Source: Peribacillus sp. FSL P2-0133 (GTDB taxonomy: Bacteria; Bacillota; Bacilli; Bacillales; DSM-1321). From it: DNA of 64,000 nt. The DNA lies in contig NZ_CP150254.1 of the NCBI RefSeq assembly GCF_037975445.1, positions 1,176,001-1,240,000 of the forward strand, given 5' to 3'. Positions 26,734 through 35,715 of the stretch are shown piece after piece. Below the pieces are notes generated by a model. The model did no database searches, had not been told where the DNA came from, and saw nothing but the letters and a program-made list of their open reading frames with translations. Position 1 is the stretch's first letter, and each line of letters starts with the position of its first letter. Position numbers and translations under genes: made by a program.

Positions 26734-27105
26734 GAAAAGGTAAAGTCATGGGGATTACCAAAGTAGTCCCCGATTAGAGTGTTTTATTTTAATGGAGTCA
26801 GAAACCTGTCATTGGTCCTCGAAAGGCAAGGCTATCAGCAAATTCACGCTATTTTCAAAATTTTACCCGGCGTTTGACCAGATAGGATCCGTAATAGCCT
26901 GCGATGATTCCTCTTGTAAAACTAACAACATATTGATATCATTTTTACTTTGGTGAAGTATGAAAAGATTTTTCAAGAAGGCTTTGCATCCTTCCACTCC
27001 TAAACCAAAACGGTTGATGAGATAACTTATCTATTCGCCATTCAACGATTGAAATGGGTTTAATTTTTTATATGAAAAAATTATGGAAAGAAGGAGGCAG
27101 ATGTA
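26734..27105. other. Intergenic region before the permease gene
   Basis: About 370 bases. A short hairpin GGGGATTAC / GTAGTCCCC (about 26747-26771) follows the E3 gene but has only a weak T-rich tail, so it is a doubtful terminator. Nothing else is recognised. Confidence 0.35.
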
Positions 27106-28485
27106 ATGGAATCAAATGGTGGGTCACTGCAAAAAAAATTATTGCCGCGGCATATTAGCATGATGGCAATGGGAGGGGCAATAGGTACTGGCATTTTTAA
27201 AGGAAGTGCCGAAACCATATCGTTAGCAGGGCCCGGAGTCATATTCACTTATATTTTTGCAGGATTATTACTGCTTGTGGTCATGGGTGCTATAGCGGAA
27301 ATGGCAATTGTCTATCCAAATACGAATATGAAAGGTTTCGTTCAGAAAGCATTCGGTAACCGCTTTTCATTCATCATAGGCTGGATGTATTGTTTCATGT
27401 GGCTATCCGTATGTGTCATTGAGGTAGTGGTGGCAGGAAGTTTCTTGCAGTATTGGCTCCCAGCAATCCCGCTATGGATATTAAGTTTGGGGTGTGCGGC
27501 TTTCATCATTGGGATTAACATGATGAATGTCAAAAATTATGGTGAATTCGAATTTTGGTTTGCTGGCATTAAAATTACAATGATCATCGTATTCATCATA
27601 TTGGGAGCCTGTATTTTATTTGGAGTCATCCCAAGCGGCGGATCTAATTATCTTCAAAACTTCACCGGGCATGGTGGGTTTTTCCCAAATGGGTGGATGT
27701 CCATCTTTTCGGCATTACTGATCGTCATGTTCTCCTATGGCGGTTCAGAGTTAATCGGGGTGACGGTAACCGAAGCAAAGGATGCGGAACGCATTTTACC
27801 GAAGGTCATTAAAAACTATATTTGGAGAGTCGTATTATTTTTCACCTTACCGATACTTGTAATCTGCGGTTTGATTCCTTGGAACGAAATTAGCGACCAG
27901 GCAAGTCCGTTTGTACAAGTTTTGTCAATGTCCGGTTTTCAGGGATCTGCACATATCATGAATTTCATTTTGATTACGGCCGTCTTATCTGCCGCTAACT
28001 CTGGAATATATGGGTGTACCCGCATGCTGCATTCTTTGGCTGCAGAAGGGGAAGCTCCCAAGTCGTTCTCTTATGTATCAAAAAATGGCGTTCCTTTGTA
28101 TAGTTTGATATTAAGTGCTTTTGTATTGGTCGTCGGCTCCATGATTACTTTCGTTGCACAGGACAAGGCATTTACTTTATTAATGGCGTTTCCAGGTTTT
28201 GTAGTATCCCTTGTATGGATCAGCATCTGTTTAGCGCAGCTAAAACTTCGCAATTCATATCCCAAAGCCCCGAGTTTTAAATTGTGGGGATTTCCATATG
28301 TAACCTTGTTTGCCATAATCACCTTAAGCATCATTTGTGTATCGTTCGTTTTCAGTGAACAGAATCGGATCAGTATCATTGCTTGCCTGATTGTGTTGGC
28401 TGCATTAATCTCGATTTCCATTTTTAAATTTAAAAGTGGGGATGAACAGGAAACAACGATAATAGAAAAGGATATTGCTAAATAA
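27106..28485 (+). CDS. APC superfamily amino acid permease
   Basis: A 459-residue transporter with twelve predicted transmembrane helices. The amino-acid/H+ symporter signature is at the N-terminus: LPRHISMMAMGGAIGTGIF then AGPGVIFTYIFAG. Later come FSYGGSELIGVTVTEAKDAERILPKVIK and the CTRMLHSLAAEGEAPK loop, as in the GabP/ProY/RocE group. Substrate unclear; location behind a keto-acid dehydrogenase and before HisC and Lrp genes suggests an amino acid that is degraded by transamination (inference). Start ATG at 27106 with AGGAGG. A terminator follows. Confidence 0.88.
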   Translation: MESNGGSLQKKLLPRHISMMAMGGAIGTGIFKGSAETISLAGPGVIFTYIFAGLLLLVVMGAIAEMAIVYPNTNMKGFVQKAFGNRFSFIIGWMYCFMWLSVCVIEVVVAGSFLQYWLPAIPLWILSLGCAAFIIGINMMNVKNYGEFEFWFAGIKITMIIVFIILGACILFGVIPSGGSNYLQNFTGHGGFFPNGWMSIFSALLIVMFSYGGSELIGVTVTEAKDAERILPKVIKNYIWRVVLFFTLPILVICGLIPWNEISDQASPFVQVLSMSGFQGSAHIMNFILITAVLSAANSGIYGCTRMLHSLAAEGEAPKSFSYVSKNGVPLYSLILSAFVLVVGSMITFVAQDKAFTLLMAFPGFVVSLVWISICLAQLKLRNSYPKAPSFKLWGFPYVTLFAIITLSIICVSFVFSEQNRISIIACLIVLAALISISIFKFKSGDEQETTIIEKDIAK

Positions 28486-28494
28486 ATCACGGAA

Positions 28495-28532
28495 AAGATA
28501 CGACATGGGCAAAGGCGTCCATGTCGTATCTT
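28495..28532 (+). terminator. Terminator of the permease gene
   Basis: Perfect 14-bp stem (AAGATACGACATGG / CCATGTCGTATCTT, arms 28495-28508 and 28519-28532) with a T-rich tail. Confidence 0.85.
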
Positions 28533-28574
28533 TCATTAATAATCATCGATATACTGCAACTTCATTTCGATCGT

Positions 28575-29687
28575 TCATGTACCTGACGTTTCATTGATTA
28601 TATGTTTTAAGGAGGATATGAACCTCTCGTTTTCAAGTGGAGTGCCGATGGTCACGCGGATAGTATTTTCATAGCCTAGCAAATGACCGGAACGGATGAT
28701 GACACCTTGAATTAATAACTTCTCAAAAATGTCCCTGCCAGGCTGATTCAAATTAACCATCAAGAAGTTGGCATGTGAAGGGAAGAATGTTAATCCCATC
28801 TTGCTTAGTTCGTTTTCTAAATATCTTCTTCCTTCCCCATTCTTACGAACACATTTCTCAACAAATCGATGGTCGTCGAGGGAAGCGAATGCCGCAGCCT
28901 GTGCTAAACGATTGGTATTGAAGGGTTCTTTCACTTTAACTAGCTCTTGTATGATGGAAGCATCCATTAAACCGTATCCAATCCTTAATGCAGCCAGTCC
29001 ATAAATCTTTGAAAAAGTGCGTAAGATGACCAGATTTGAATGCATATTTAAAAGCGGCAAGGTTTCTAAATATTCTGCATCATCGACATATTCATAGTAT
29101 GCTTCATCAACAATCAGTAAAATATGTTTCGGCACCTTCTCGATAAAAGAGCGTAACTTTTCTTTTTGAACGATTGTTCCTGTCGGATTATTGGGATTAC
29201 AGACAAATATCATTCTTGTTTTTTCTGTTATGGCATCATACATCCCCTTCAGGTCATGTACACCATTAATAAGAGGTATCTTTACAGGTTTGCCGCCGTC
29301 AATCAATACATTTGTTTCATATCGTGGAAATGTCACATCAGCCATGATGACTTCATCATTTTGTTGGATATAGGTTCGTGTTAATAAACGAATCACTTCA
29401 TCAGATCCATTGCCTAAAATGATATGATCTTTATTGATATTCAATTTCCTTGCCAACTTTTCAGCTAATGCAGGTGCCATACCTTCAGGATAAAAGGAGG
29501 TTTGCTCCATTTCGGTAATCATGGCTTCTTTTGCTAGAGTTGAGCAGCCGAATGGATTCTCATTGGATGCCAATTTAACGATCGTTTCAAGACCAAGTTC
29601 ACGTTGCACTTCTTCAATTGGCTTGCCCGAAACATATGGGCTAATGCTTTCGATGTTTTGTCGAACCGGGATTTTCGTAAAGGTCAA
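28575..29687 (-). CDS. hisC: Histidinol-phosphate aminotransferase-type enzyme (HisC)
   Basis: A PLP-dependent class II aminotransferase of 370 residues. The N-terminus SPYVSGKPIEEVQRELG is typical of HisC, followed by KLASNENPFG, NGSDEVIRLL, CNPNNPTGT, DEAYYEY and the PLP-lysine loop RTFSKIYGLAALRIGYG. The start is TTG at 29687 behind GGGGAGG. It lies outside a his operon, next to an amino-acid permease and divergent from an Lrp regulator, so it may be a second HisC acting on aromatic or other amino acids (inference); HisC enzymes of bacilli often also transaminate phenylalanine and tyrosine. Confidence 0.86.
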   Translation of the reverse strand: MTFTKIPVRQNIESISPYVSGKPIEEVQRELGLETIVKLASNENPFGCSTLAKEAMITEMEQTSFYPEGMAPALAEKLARKLNINKDHIILGNGSDEVIRLLTRTYIQQNDEVIMADVTFPRYETNVLIDGGKPVKIPLINGVHDLKGMYDAITEKTRMIFVCNPNNPTGTIVQKEKLRSFIEKVPKHILLIVDEAYYEYVDDAEYLETLPLLNMHSNLVILRTFSKIYGLAALRIGYGLMDASIIQELVKVKEPFNTNRLAQAAAFASLDDHRFVEKCVRKNGEGRRYLENELSKMGLTFFPSHANFLMVNLNQPGRDIFEKLLIQGVIIRSGHLLGYENTIRVTIGTPLENERFISSLKHIINETSGT

Positions 29688-29860
29688 TGCAGGTTCCTCC
29701 CCTTGGTAAATTCTGAATTTTCTTTTTCTATTGGATTATTTTAATGATAGAATATTAACTGATAAAATTACATACAAAAAAGAATGTATTTTTCACTATC
29801 CATACAACATTTTAAAGAAATATAAGCTTATATTCCTTCATTATGAAAGGCGGTTGCTTC

Positions 29861-30328
29861 ATGGATGAAATAGATGTCAGTTTACTGGAACTTTTACAAA
29901 AGGATGGACGCATTACGATTAGTGAACTATCGAAGAAATTGGCTCTCAGTCGACCTAGCATCTCTGAACGTATGTATCGCCTGCAAGAAAAGGGGATCAT
30001 TGAGGGGTTCAGCGCAAGGGTTTCACCTCTGGCAATAGGAAGGGGTGTACTTGTGTTCATTCAGGTGAGTGAACTTAAGGTTCCAGTTTCCGATTTTGAG
30101 CAATTGGTGAAAAATGATTTAGACATTATCGAGTGCCATCGTGTAACAGGAACTGTTGGATATTTTTTGAAAGCGGCTTTGGCTGATATGGACAGCATGA
30201 GATTACTGATAGATCGATTAATACCATATGGACATCTGAATACATCCGTGGTTTTGACATCCCCGGTACCTTCCCGCTCCATCCTTCCTAGGATCAATGA
30301 AATGGAGGATCATGGTGCGAAATCCTAA
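29861..30328 (+). CDS. Lrp/AsnC family transcriptional regulator 1
   Basis: About 155 residues: an N-terminal HTH (LLELLQKDGRITISELSKKLALSRPSISERMYRLQEKGIIEGF) and a C-terminal RAM domain for effector binding (VSDFEQLVKNDLDIIECHRVTGTVGYFLKAAL). The start is ATG at 29861, behind AAAGGCGG; a frame ATG at 29843 precedes that site. It is divergent from hisC, which makes hisC and perhaps the permease the likely targets. Effector unknown. Confidence 0.9.
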   Translation: MDEIDVSLLELLQKDGRITISELSKKLALSRPSISERMYRLQEKGIIEGFSARVSPLAIGRGVLVFIQVSELKVPVSDFEQLVKNDLDIIECHRVTGTVGYFLKAALADMDSMRLLIDRLIPYGHLNTSVVLTSPVPSRSILPRINEMEDHGAKS

Positions 30329-30386
30329 GTGGAATTTCAACCGATCCTTGTAAATGGGTTTGCACGGAAACTAATGAAGATTTACA

Positions 30387-30420
30387 GAAAGGAACGAGGC
30401 GCAGTGCCTGTTCCTTTTTT
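30387..30420. terminator. Terminator after Lrp regulator 1
   Basis: GAAAGGAACGAGGC pairs with GCCTGTTCCTTTTTT (arms 30387-30400 and 30406-30420, one mismatch), with a T-run on the plus strand. Confidence 0.82.
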
Positions 30421-30427
30421 GGTGTTA

Positions 30428-30823
30428 TTATAAATCCATCAAAGCCCCGAAATATTGCTGGGCCGTTGTAAAACAAATGAATGCCAATAGTTCAGAAATC
30501 TCTTCATCACTGAATGCCTCCTTCAATACTAGGAAGAACTTTTCCTCCGTTTTTTCACGTTGCAAGAGGAATACTTCCGCAAAGGCGATTGCATAGCTTT
30601 CTTTCATATCTTCCGGCTTTAGTGGAATCCCTTTTGCCTGACAATATGAGCAGCCATTACCGTATGCCAGAACCCTTCTGACGTTTTCCTTTAACTTCTT
30701 TGAAAGTTTCCCATCTGCAGATATGCAATCTGAGAGATCCGACCATTTATGCGAAATCTCTTCAGAATGAAATAATCTTTGAAATGGACTGGATCCCCGC
30801 GATGATTCTTTTATTCTTGTCAT
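30428..30823 (-). CDS. AhpD-like / carboxymuconolactone decarboxylase family protein
   Basis: A small all-helical protein of about 131 residues. The family fingerprint is RRVLAYGNGCSYCQAKG, a CxxC pair at the start of a helix as in AhpD peroxidase-type proteins, with a C-terminal helix FSDEEISELLAFICFTTAQQYFG. It could act as a thiol peroxidase or disulfide reductant, but without the full AhpD relay (Glu/His) the activity is uncertain. The start is the third in-frame codon after ATG 30829, at 30823, eight bases after AAAGGAG. Convergent with Lrp regulator 1. Confidence 0.75.
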   Translation of the reverse strand: MTRIKESSRGSSPFQRLFHSEEISHKWSDLSDCISADGKLSKKLKENVRRVLAYGNGCSYCQAKGIPLKPEDMKESYAIAFAEVFLLQREKTEEKFFLVLKEAFSDEEISELLAFICFTTAQQYFGALMDL

Positions 30824-30941
30824 GTACATCTCTCCTTTGAGATAATCCTAATATAAAAATCCAGGAATTTTAATTCCGTTTGTAAAGCATTTCGGTTTAA
30901 TAATGAATAAATGTAAAGAAAAGAAGGGAAATATTTATAGA

Positions 30942-31370
30942 ATGAAAATTGATGAAAAAGACCAGAGCATCCTTGCTGAATTAACGTTGAATAGCCGAAT
31001 TTCCATGAGGGAATTGGCAAAGAAAGTAAACCTCTCCGCTCCCACCGTTGCCGAACGGGTACGGCAAATGGAGTCGTTCGGGATCATTAAAGGTTATGTT
31101 GCCGAGATTGATCATAAAAAGATTGGTTTTCCAATTGAGTGTATCGTGGAAGCAACGATAAAAAATGGGGAATATGAGAAATTCAAAAAGTATATCTCCA
31201 AGGTGCCGAATGTTGACTTTTGTTATCGAATTGCCGGGCAGGCTTGCTTTATGCTGAAAATCCACAGTGAGAGCCTTGAAGAAGTTGAGGAATTCATCAA
31301 TCGGACCATTCCGTTTGCGGCAACTGTTACCCATGTGATCCTTTCAAAGGTGGAGCGGGAACTGGAATGA
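30942..31370 (+). CDS. Lrp/AsnC family transcriptional regulator 2
   Basis: About 142 residues with the same domain order as the regulator at 29861: HTH (ILAELTLNSRISMRELAKKVNLSAPTVAERVRQMESFGIIKGY) and RAM domain (YISKVPNVDFCYRIAGQACFMLKI). The two are only moderately alike, so this is not a recent duplication. Start assumed at ATG 30942; the ribosome binding site (GAAGGG) is further away than usual, and a frame extension to 30903 is possible. It is divergent from the AhpD-like gene. Confidence 0.88.
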   Translation: MKIDEKDQSILAELTLNSRISMRELAKKVNLSAPTVAERVRQMESFGIIKGYVAEIDHKKIGFPIECIVEATIKNGEYEKFKKYISKVPNVDFCYRIAGQACFMLKIHSESLEEVEEFINRTIPFAATVTHVILSKVERELE

Positions 31371-31395
31371 GTAATTTCTAACATGATGTGTGCAG

Positions 31396-31422
31396 CGCCT
31401 GGATATTTCCAGGTGTTTTTTT
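31396..31422 (+). terminator. Terminator of Lrp regulator 2
   Basis: CGCCTGG pairs with CCAGGTG (31396-31402 and 31409-31415), followed by seven T. Confidence 0.8.
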
Positions 31423-31484
31423 GGCGATTAATGCTTTCGGTGATTCAATAAGAATAAGTATTGGAATAAGGGGTACATGTAATA

Positions 31485-32450
31485 ATGGATTCGAATCTGA
31501 AAAGGTGGGGTGAGATATTGGAGGGAATGGACGACTTTAAACCTGAACTAGCCAGAGAAGCAGTTAATGTGATTGAAAATGTAGCTGGAACATATCCTGG
31601 TTATCGGCGTGCGCATGCAAGGGGATATGTTTATGAGGGGGTTTTTACCCCAAACGGAAAAGCGTCCCCATTAACGGTGGCTCCGCATCTTCAGGATGAA
31701 GCTGTGCCGGTGATCATTCGTTTTTCAAATAGCTCGCCGATTCCAAGCCATCCTGATGCCATTTCCCCTGTAAAGGGCATGGCCGTCAAGTTTCAATTGC
31801 CGAATGGAGAGGAATCAGATCTTATTACTGTGACCATTCCGTTATTCTTTGCGAAAACACCGGAAGCTTTTGTTGATATTGCTGACTTTTTCAAGGCTGC
31901 CAAAGAAGGTTTCCCCAATCTGAAAGAGCTTGCAAAAATCATGTGGAAATACCCTGAAAGCAAGGCAAGCCTGCAAATGCTTAAAGAAATGCGTTCTCCA
32001 GCGAGTTTCTCAATGTGTCAATATTACTCCATTCATGCATTCTATTTCATTAACGCGGAAGGAAGGCGGCAGGCCATCAAGTACGAGTGGGTACCTGATG
32101 CCGGCCTTAGTATGCTAGAAAAAAAGGAGGTGGCCAAGCAGGCGCCGGAGTATCTGGATGAAGAAATGGAAGAGAGGCTCAAGCAATGTCCGGTGGGCTT
32201 TAAATTGAACATCCAAATAGGAGGGGAAAATGACCCGACTGACGATCCAACCACAGCTTGGTCGGAAGATAAACAGGTAATCACGATAGGGCATTTAATG
32301 ATTTCCAGAAAATCGGCAGTGTCAAAAGATACATTAATGTTCGATCCAACCAATATTCCTGAAGGAATCGAATGCTCGGAAGACCGAATCTTGCATTTTC
32401 GCCATAGTGCATATGCCGTCTCTTATGAACGTCGGATAAATAACAAATGA
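31485..32450 (+). CDS. Catalase-related peroxidase (small heme catalase family)
   Basis: A 321-residue heme enzyme, much shorter than the 480-plus of typical monofunctional catalases, so of the small catalase/peroxidase group. The distal His is in RRAHARGYVYEGVF (His44), the distal Asn in IIRFSNSSP (Asn82), and the proximal R-x-x-x-Y in HFRHSAYAVSYE (Arg306, Tyr310). It lacks a signal peptide and is likely cytoplasmic. It may use organic peroxides or oxidise a lipid, as in the srpA group (family knowledge). Start ATG at 31485 after AAGGGGT. Confidence 0.88.
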   Translation: MDSNLKRWGEILEGMDDFKPELAREAVNVIENVAGTYPGYRRAHARGYVYEGVFTPNGKASPLTVAPHLQDEAVPVIIRFSNSSPIPSHPDAISPVKGMAVKFQLPNGEESDLITVTIPLFFAKTPEAFVDIADFFKAAKEGFPNLKELAKIMWKYPESKASLQMLKEMRSPASFSMCQYYSIHAFYFINAEGRRQAIKYEWVPDAGLSMLEKKEVAKQAPEYLDEEMEERLKQCPVGFKLNIQIGGENDPTDDPTTAWSEDKQVITIGHLMISRKSAVSKDTLMFDPTNIPEGIECSEDRILHFRHSAYAVSYERRINNK

Positions 32451-32464
32451 ATGAAATCAAGAAA

Positions 32465-32496
32465 AAAGGGAATTCCCTTACTATAGGAGTTCCCTT
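32465..32496 (+). terminator. Possible terminator of the catalase gene
   Basis: AAGGGAA pairs with TTCCCTT across the stretch 32465-32496, with a nested GGGAATTCCC palindrome. No proper T-run follows, so it is a weak call. Confidence 0.4.
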
Positions 32497-32499
32497 CAG

Positions 32500-32630
32500 A
32501 ATGTTGGCAAACTTACTTTAAGAAATCAGCTTCCTTTCCTCGGACTGAGCCAAGCCTCTTCAAAGCAAAGGCCTGTAGGGACTTTGCTTTGAAGAGGCTT
32601 GGCAGGAGTGTCGCAAATTTCTTCAATTTT
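32500..32630 (-). repeat. Dispersed intergenic repeat, copy 2, with a 22-bp perfect stem
   Basis: Inverted copy of the repeat at 21373-21500. The middle consists of a perfect 22-bp inverted repeat (arms 32549-32570 and 32582-32603, beginning GCCAAGCCTC) with an 11-nt loop; copy 1 keeps only the outer part of this stem. The flanks carry the shared GCGACACTCC and GGAAAG-GATTTC blocks. It contains no gene and sits between the catalase and UbiB genes, which converge. Confidence 0.62.
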
Positions 32631-32731
32631 ACAAGGGTATCATTTATATAACAGTAAAAAAACATGAAGGATAACCTAGTATGTTTTAAAATCATGGTCC
32701 GGAGATCAAACCGAACCCCTTTTTCGTAAGT

Positions 32732-34402
32732 TTACATTTTTCCGGATCTGAATATGGTGTAGAGCATAAGTAAGAACATCAGGGTTGCAACGACAAATCC
32801 AATCTCGATAACCGGTATCTTCCATAGGATCAAGGTTTCCCCGCCTATTGCAGAGCCGATAATGAGACCGACCATGATTATGCTGAATGCTAGCAGGATA
32901 ATACTGAAAGACAGCCGGTTCGAGATTTGATCAAGCTTATGTAAAAAAACTTGGAGTTCGGGAATGTTGATATCGAGCCGCAATTTCCCTTTTTTAATGA
33001 TACCTGTCACTTCCCTGATATCCTTGGGCAATTCGGCAATGGCTTCAGCAGACTCGATGAATTGATTCCAGGCGTTCTTCGCAATGTTTTTGGGATTGTA
33101 GCGTTCCTTAAAAAGCCTTTCCCCAAAAGGTTCAGCTGCCTTCATAATGCTGAAATTCGGATCTAATCCTTCGACAATTGCCTCCATGGTAAGCAAAGCC
33201 TTGCCGAGCATCGTGAATTCGGGAGGGATTTGGACTTGATGCCGATTGGCAACCGTGAACAGGTCATTGACAGCTCCGCCTAAGCTGATTTGGCTCAATG
33301 GGATATCATAATATTTATTTCGCAGTTCATCGATATCCCCTCTTAATGGGGCCATGTCGATTTCATCCGTCAGGAGGCCCATCTCTGAAAGCGTCTTGAT
33401 CAATCCATTGGTGCTGCCGCGTTTCAGATTAATGACAAGCGAGGCGAACTGAAACTTCGTTTCTTCCTCCAACCGTCCCACCATTCCGAAATCCATGAGT
33501 GCGACGACATTCCCTGGTAAAATGATGATATTGCCAGGGTGGGGATCGCCGTGGTAAAAGCCATCGATCAATATTTGCTGAAGCATGGAATTCGCTAATC
33601 TTTCCGCAATTTGCCGGCGATCATAACCTTCTTCATCAAGCTGTTTAAAATGATTGATCTTAATTCCTTGTATGAAATCCATCGTCAGGACCCTTTTTGT
33701 GGAAAACTCCCAATGAATCCTTGGTACCTTAAACCCTTGATCATCGATGAATTGCTTGGCTATTCTTTCTCCGTTTCGGCCCTCGGAGTTATAATCGAGT
33801 TCTGCACGGAGTGATTTAGCGAATTCATCAATCATTTTTCTGATTTGGTAGCGTCTTGCCCAAGATATGCGTGCTTCCATTAGTCTTGCCAAATCATCGA
33901 GAATTTCCAAATCCGTTTCCACAGTCGGCAGGATATCGGGCCGCTGCACTTTGATTGCTACGACTTCCTGTGATGGAAGCCGTGCCGTGTGGACCTGCCC
34001 AATCGAAGCGGTTGCCAGTGGGGTTTCATGAAATTCAAGAAAAAGGTTTTCCAAAGAATCACCCAATTCGGCTTCGACAATTTTGCGAACCCTCTCAAAT
34101 GGAAAGGGGGTGACCTGGTCCTGTAGCTTTTCAAGTTCGCGGACGATTTCGTCAGGAACGAAATCACGCCTCGTACTTGCAATCTGACCAAGTTTAATGA
34201 ATGTAGGTCCCAAGTTTTGTAATATCGTATGCAGCCGCTCTCCGATTGAGCGGAGGTTCAGGTTTTCATCGGGTTGGAGTTTCGATGCAGCTTTGCTCTC
34301 GGATAATCCCAGACGATAGATGAAGTAACCAAAACCATTTTTCAAGAAGGCATTAATGATTTCTTGGTAACGATGTGCGTGTTTCAGTCGCTTGCGAAAC
34401 AT
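32732..34402 (-). CDS. UbiB/ABC1/AarF family atypical kinase
   Basis: A 556-residue atypical protein kinase-like ATPase. The family KxGQ motif (GPTFIKLGQIASTR) and the Ala-rich nucleotide loop (ASIGQVHTARL) are at 90-155, then DGFYHGDPHPGNI and the metal motif LMDFGMVG, and two C-terminal transmembrane helices (about 495-550). In proteobacteria UbiB supports ubiquinone synthesis; Bacillaceae make menaquinone, so its role here must differ. AGGAGG precedes the ATG. It lies directly behind the phasin-like gene, probably in one operon. Confidence 0.9.
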   Translation of the reverse strand: MFRKRLKHAHRYQEIINAFLKNGFGYFIYRLGLSESKAASKLQPDENLNLRSIGERLHTILQNLGPTFIKLGQIASTRRDFVPDEIVRELEKLQDQVTPFPFERVRKIVEAELGDSLENLFLEFHETPLATASIGQVHTARLPSQEVVAIKVQRPDILPTVETDLEILDDLARLMEARISWARRYQIRKMIDEFAKSLRAELDYNSEGRNGERIAKQFIDDQGFKVPRIHWEFSTKRVLTMDFIQGIKINHFKQLDEEGYDRRQIAERLANSMLQQILIDGFYHGDPHPGNIIILPGNVVALMDFGMVGRLEEETKFQFASLVINLKRGSTNGLIKTLSEMGLLTDEIDMAPLRGDIDELRNKYYDIPLSQISLGGAVNDLFTVANRHQVQIPPEFTMLGKALLTMEAIVEGLDPNFSIMKAAEPFGERLFKERYNPKNIAKNAWNQFIESAEAIAELPKDIREVTGIIKKGKLRLDINIPELQVFLHKLDQISNRLSFSIILLAFSIIMVGLIIGSAIGGETLILWKIPVIEIGFVVATLMFLLMLYTIFRSGKM

Positions 34403-34417
34403 TCAAGTACCTCCTGA

Positions 34418-34720
34418 TCAGGATTGTATGTTTTGGTTCTGTTTTTCCAAAATCACGATACGGCGCTCCAATTCCTGAACTTCTTCTTTAGTTGCCAAGT
34501 TTAGGCCATTGAGCGCTTGGGTGACTTTAGCCTTGACGGAATCATCCAGCTGCTTTTGGGCATGTTCCCCTTTTTCGACCCATTGCTTAATAAGAACCTT
34601 GGAATCTTCTTTTGAGATATCGCCTTTTTTCACAAGAGAGTCCACTGCTTTTTCAATTTGCTCTTTTGTAGCAGCGGCAGCACCTAATCCTAAAGAAAAC
34701 ACATTTTTTAATAAGTCCAT
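34418..34720 (-). CDS. Phasin-superfamily-like coiled-coil protein
   Basis: About 100 residues: MDLLKNVFSLGLGAAAATKEQIEKAVDSLVKKGD, a helical middle with VEKGEHAQKQLDDSV, and a C-terminal heptad-like helix (EEVQELERRIVILEKQ). This pattern is seen in poly(hydroxyalkanoate) granule-associated (phasin/PhaF-like) proteins. The start is ATG at 34720, after GGAGG. No PHA synthase is nearby; the UbiB-like kinase follows at once, so a membrane or lipid-associated partnership is more likely than a storage role (inference). Confidence 0.7.
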   Translation of the reverse strand: MDLLKNVFSLGLGAAAATKEQIEKAVDSLVKKGDISKEDSKVLIKQWVEKGEHAQKQLDDSVKAKVTQALNGLNLATKEEVQELERRIVILEKQNQNIQS

Positions 34721-34964
34721 TTTTACATTCCTCCAATATAAATTTTCACACTGTAAGAAAGATAATGGCGAATGCCTTTCACCGTGATTCATTCTTGTTG
34801 TTACTATCTATCATACATCACTTTAGGGCCGCTACAAAAATATAAGGGTTCTGCAGATTTTTGATGATAAGGAAAAGGATTAGTTGATCAATCGTGGAAA
34901 TGTTTGAAGTGAAGCGAATTGGATATTATGATAGGGACAAATCTGTGAAAGAGGGGATGGAATA

Positions 34965-35714
34965 ATGGGATTCACAAATAAAACGGTGATTGTAACAGGC
35001 GCTTCGAATGGTATAGGTAAAGGCGTGGCCAAGGGATATGCAGAAAGCGGCGCTTCAGTCGTTCTCGCAGATTTGGACGAGCGGGAAGGTGTTCTGTATG
35101 TGGAAGAGCTTAAAAGTAACGGTCATGAAGCAATGTTCGTTAAAACGGATGTACGAAAGGAAGCTGACATCCAACATTTGATGGATGTAACTTTAAAAAC
35201 ATATAAATCCATTGATATATTAATCAATAATGCAGGAAAGGCATTATTCAAATCGCTTTATGATCTGACGATTGAGGAATGGGACGATATGATGAATACG
35301 AATTTGCGCAGTGTTTTCCTTTGTTCCCGGGCAGCCGCGGAATCGATGCGGAAAAATGAAAAGGGAGGTGCAATCATCAATATAGCATCAACCAGAGCGA
35401 TAATGTCTGAGCCGGATTCGGAGTCCTATGCAGCGACAAAAGGAGGGATCAAAGCACTGACACATGCACTTGCCGCTTCTTTAGGCAAAGAGAAAATTAC
35501 GGTCAATTCGATTTCTCCGGGCTGGATTGAAACGGGAGATTATGACTCTCTGAGGGATAAAGATCATCAGCAGCATTTTTCCAATCGGGTTGGCAAACCG
35601 GAAGACATTGCAAGGGCCTGTCTTTATTTGACGGCAACGGAAAATGATTTCGTTACGGGTGCGAATCTTATCGTCGATGGAGGCATGACAAGAAAAATGA
35701 TGTACGAGGAGTAA
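34965..35714 (+). CDS. SDR family NAD(P)-dependent oxidoreductase
   Basis: A classical short-chain dehydrogenase of 249 residues: TGASNGIGKG cofactor motif (residues 11-20), NNAG at 88-91, catalytic Asn113, Ser142, Tyr155 and Lys159, and the C-terminal VTGANLIVDGG. The Asp after strand 2 (VLADLDER) indicates NAD preference. The substrate cannot be told; the glucose dehydrogenase/3-oxoacyl-ACP reductase branch is nearest. GAGGGGATGG precedes ATG at 34965. Monocistronic, converging with a small unknown gene. Confidence 0.9.
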   Translation: MGFTNKTVIVTGASNGIGKGVAKGYAESGASVVLADLDEREGVLYVEELKSNGHEAMFVKTDVRKEADIQHLMDVTLKTYKSIDILINNAGKALFKSLYDLTIEEWDDMMNTNLRSVFLCSRAAAESMRKNEKGGAIINIASTRAIMSEPDSESYAATKGGIKALTHALAASLGKEKITVNSISPGWIETGDYDSLRDKDHQQHFSNRVGKPEDIARACLYLTATENDFVTGANLIVDGGMTRKMMYEE

Positions 35715-35715
35715 C

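Noticed and set aside
26747..26771. Hairpin GGGGATTAC / GTAGTCCCC after the E3 gene
   Set aside because: The tail is not a proper T-run, so I did not call it a terminator.
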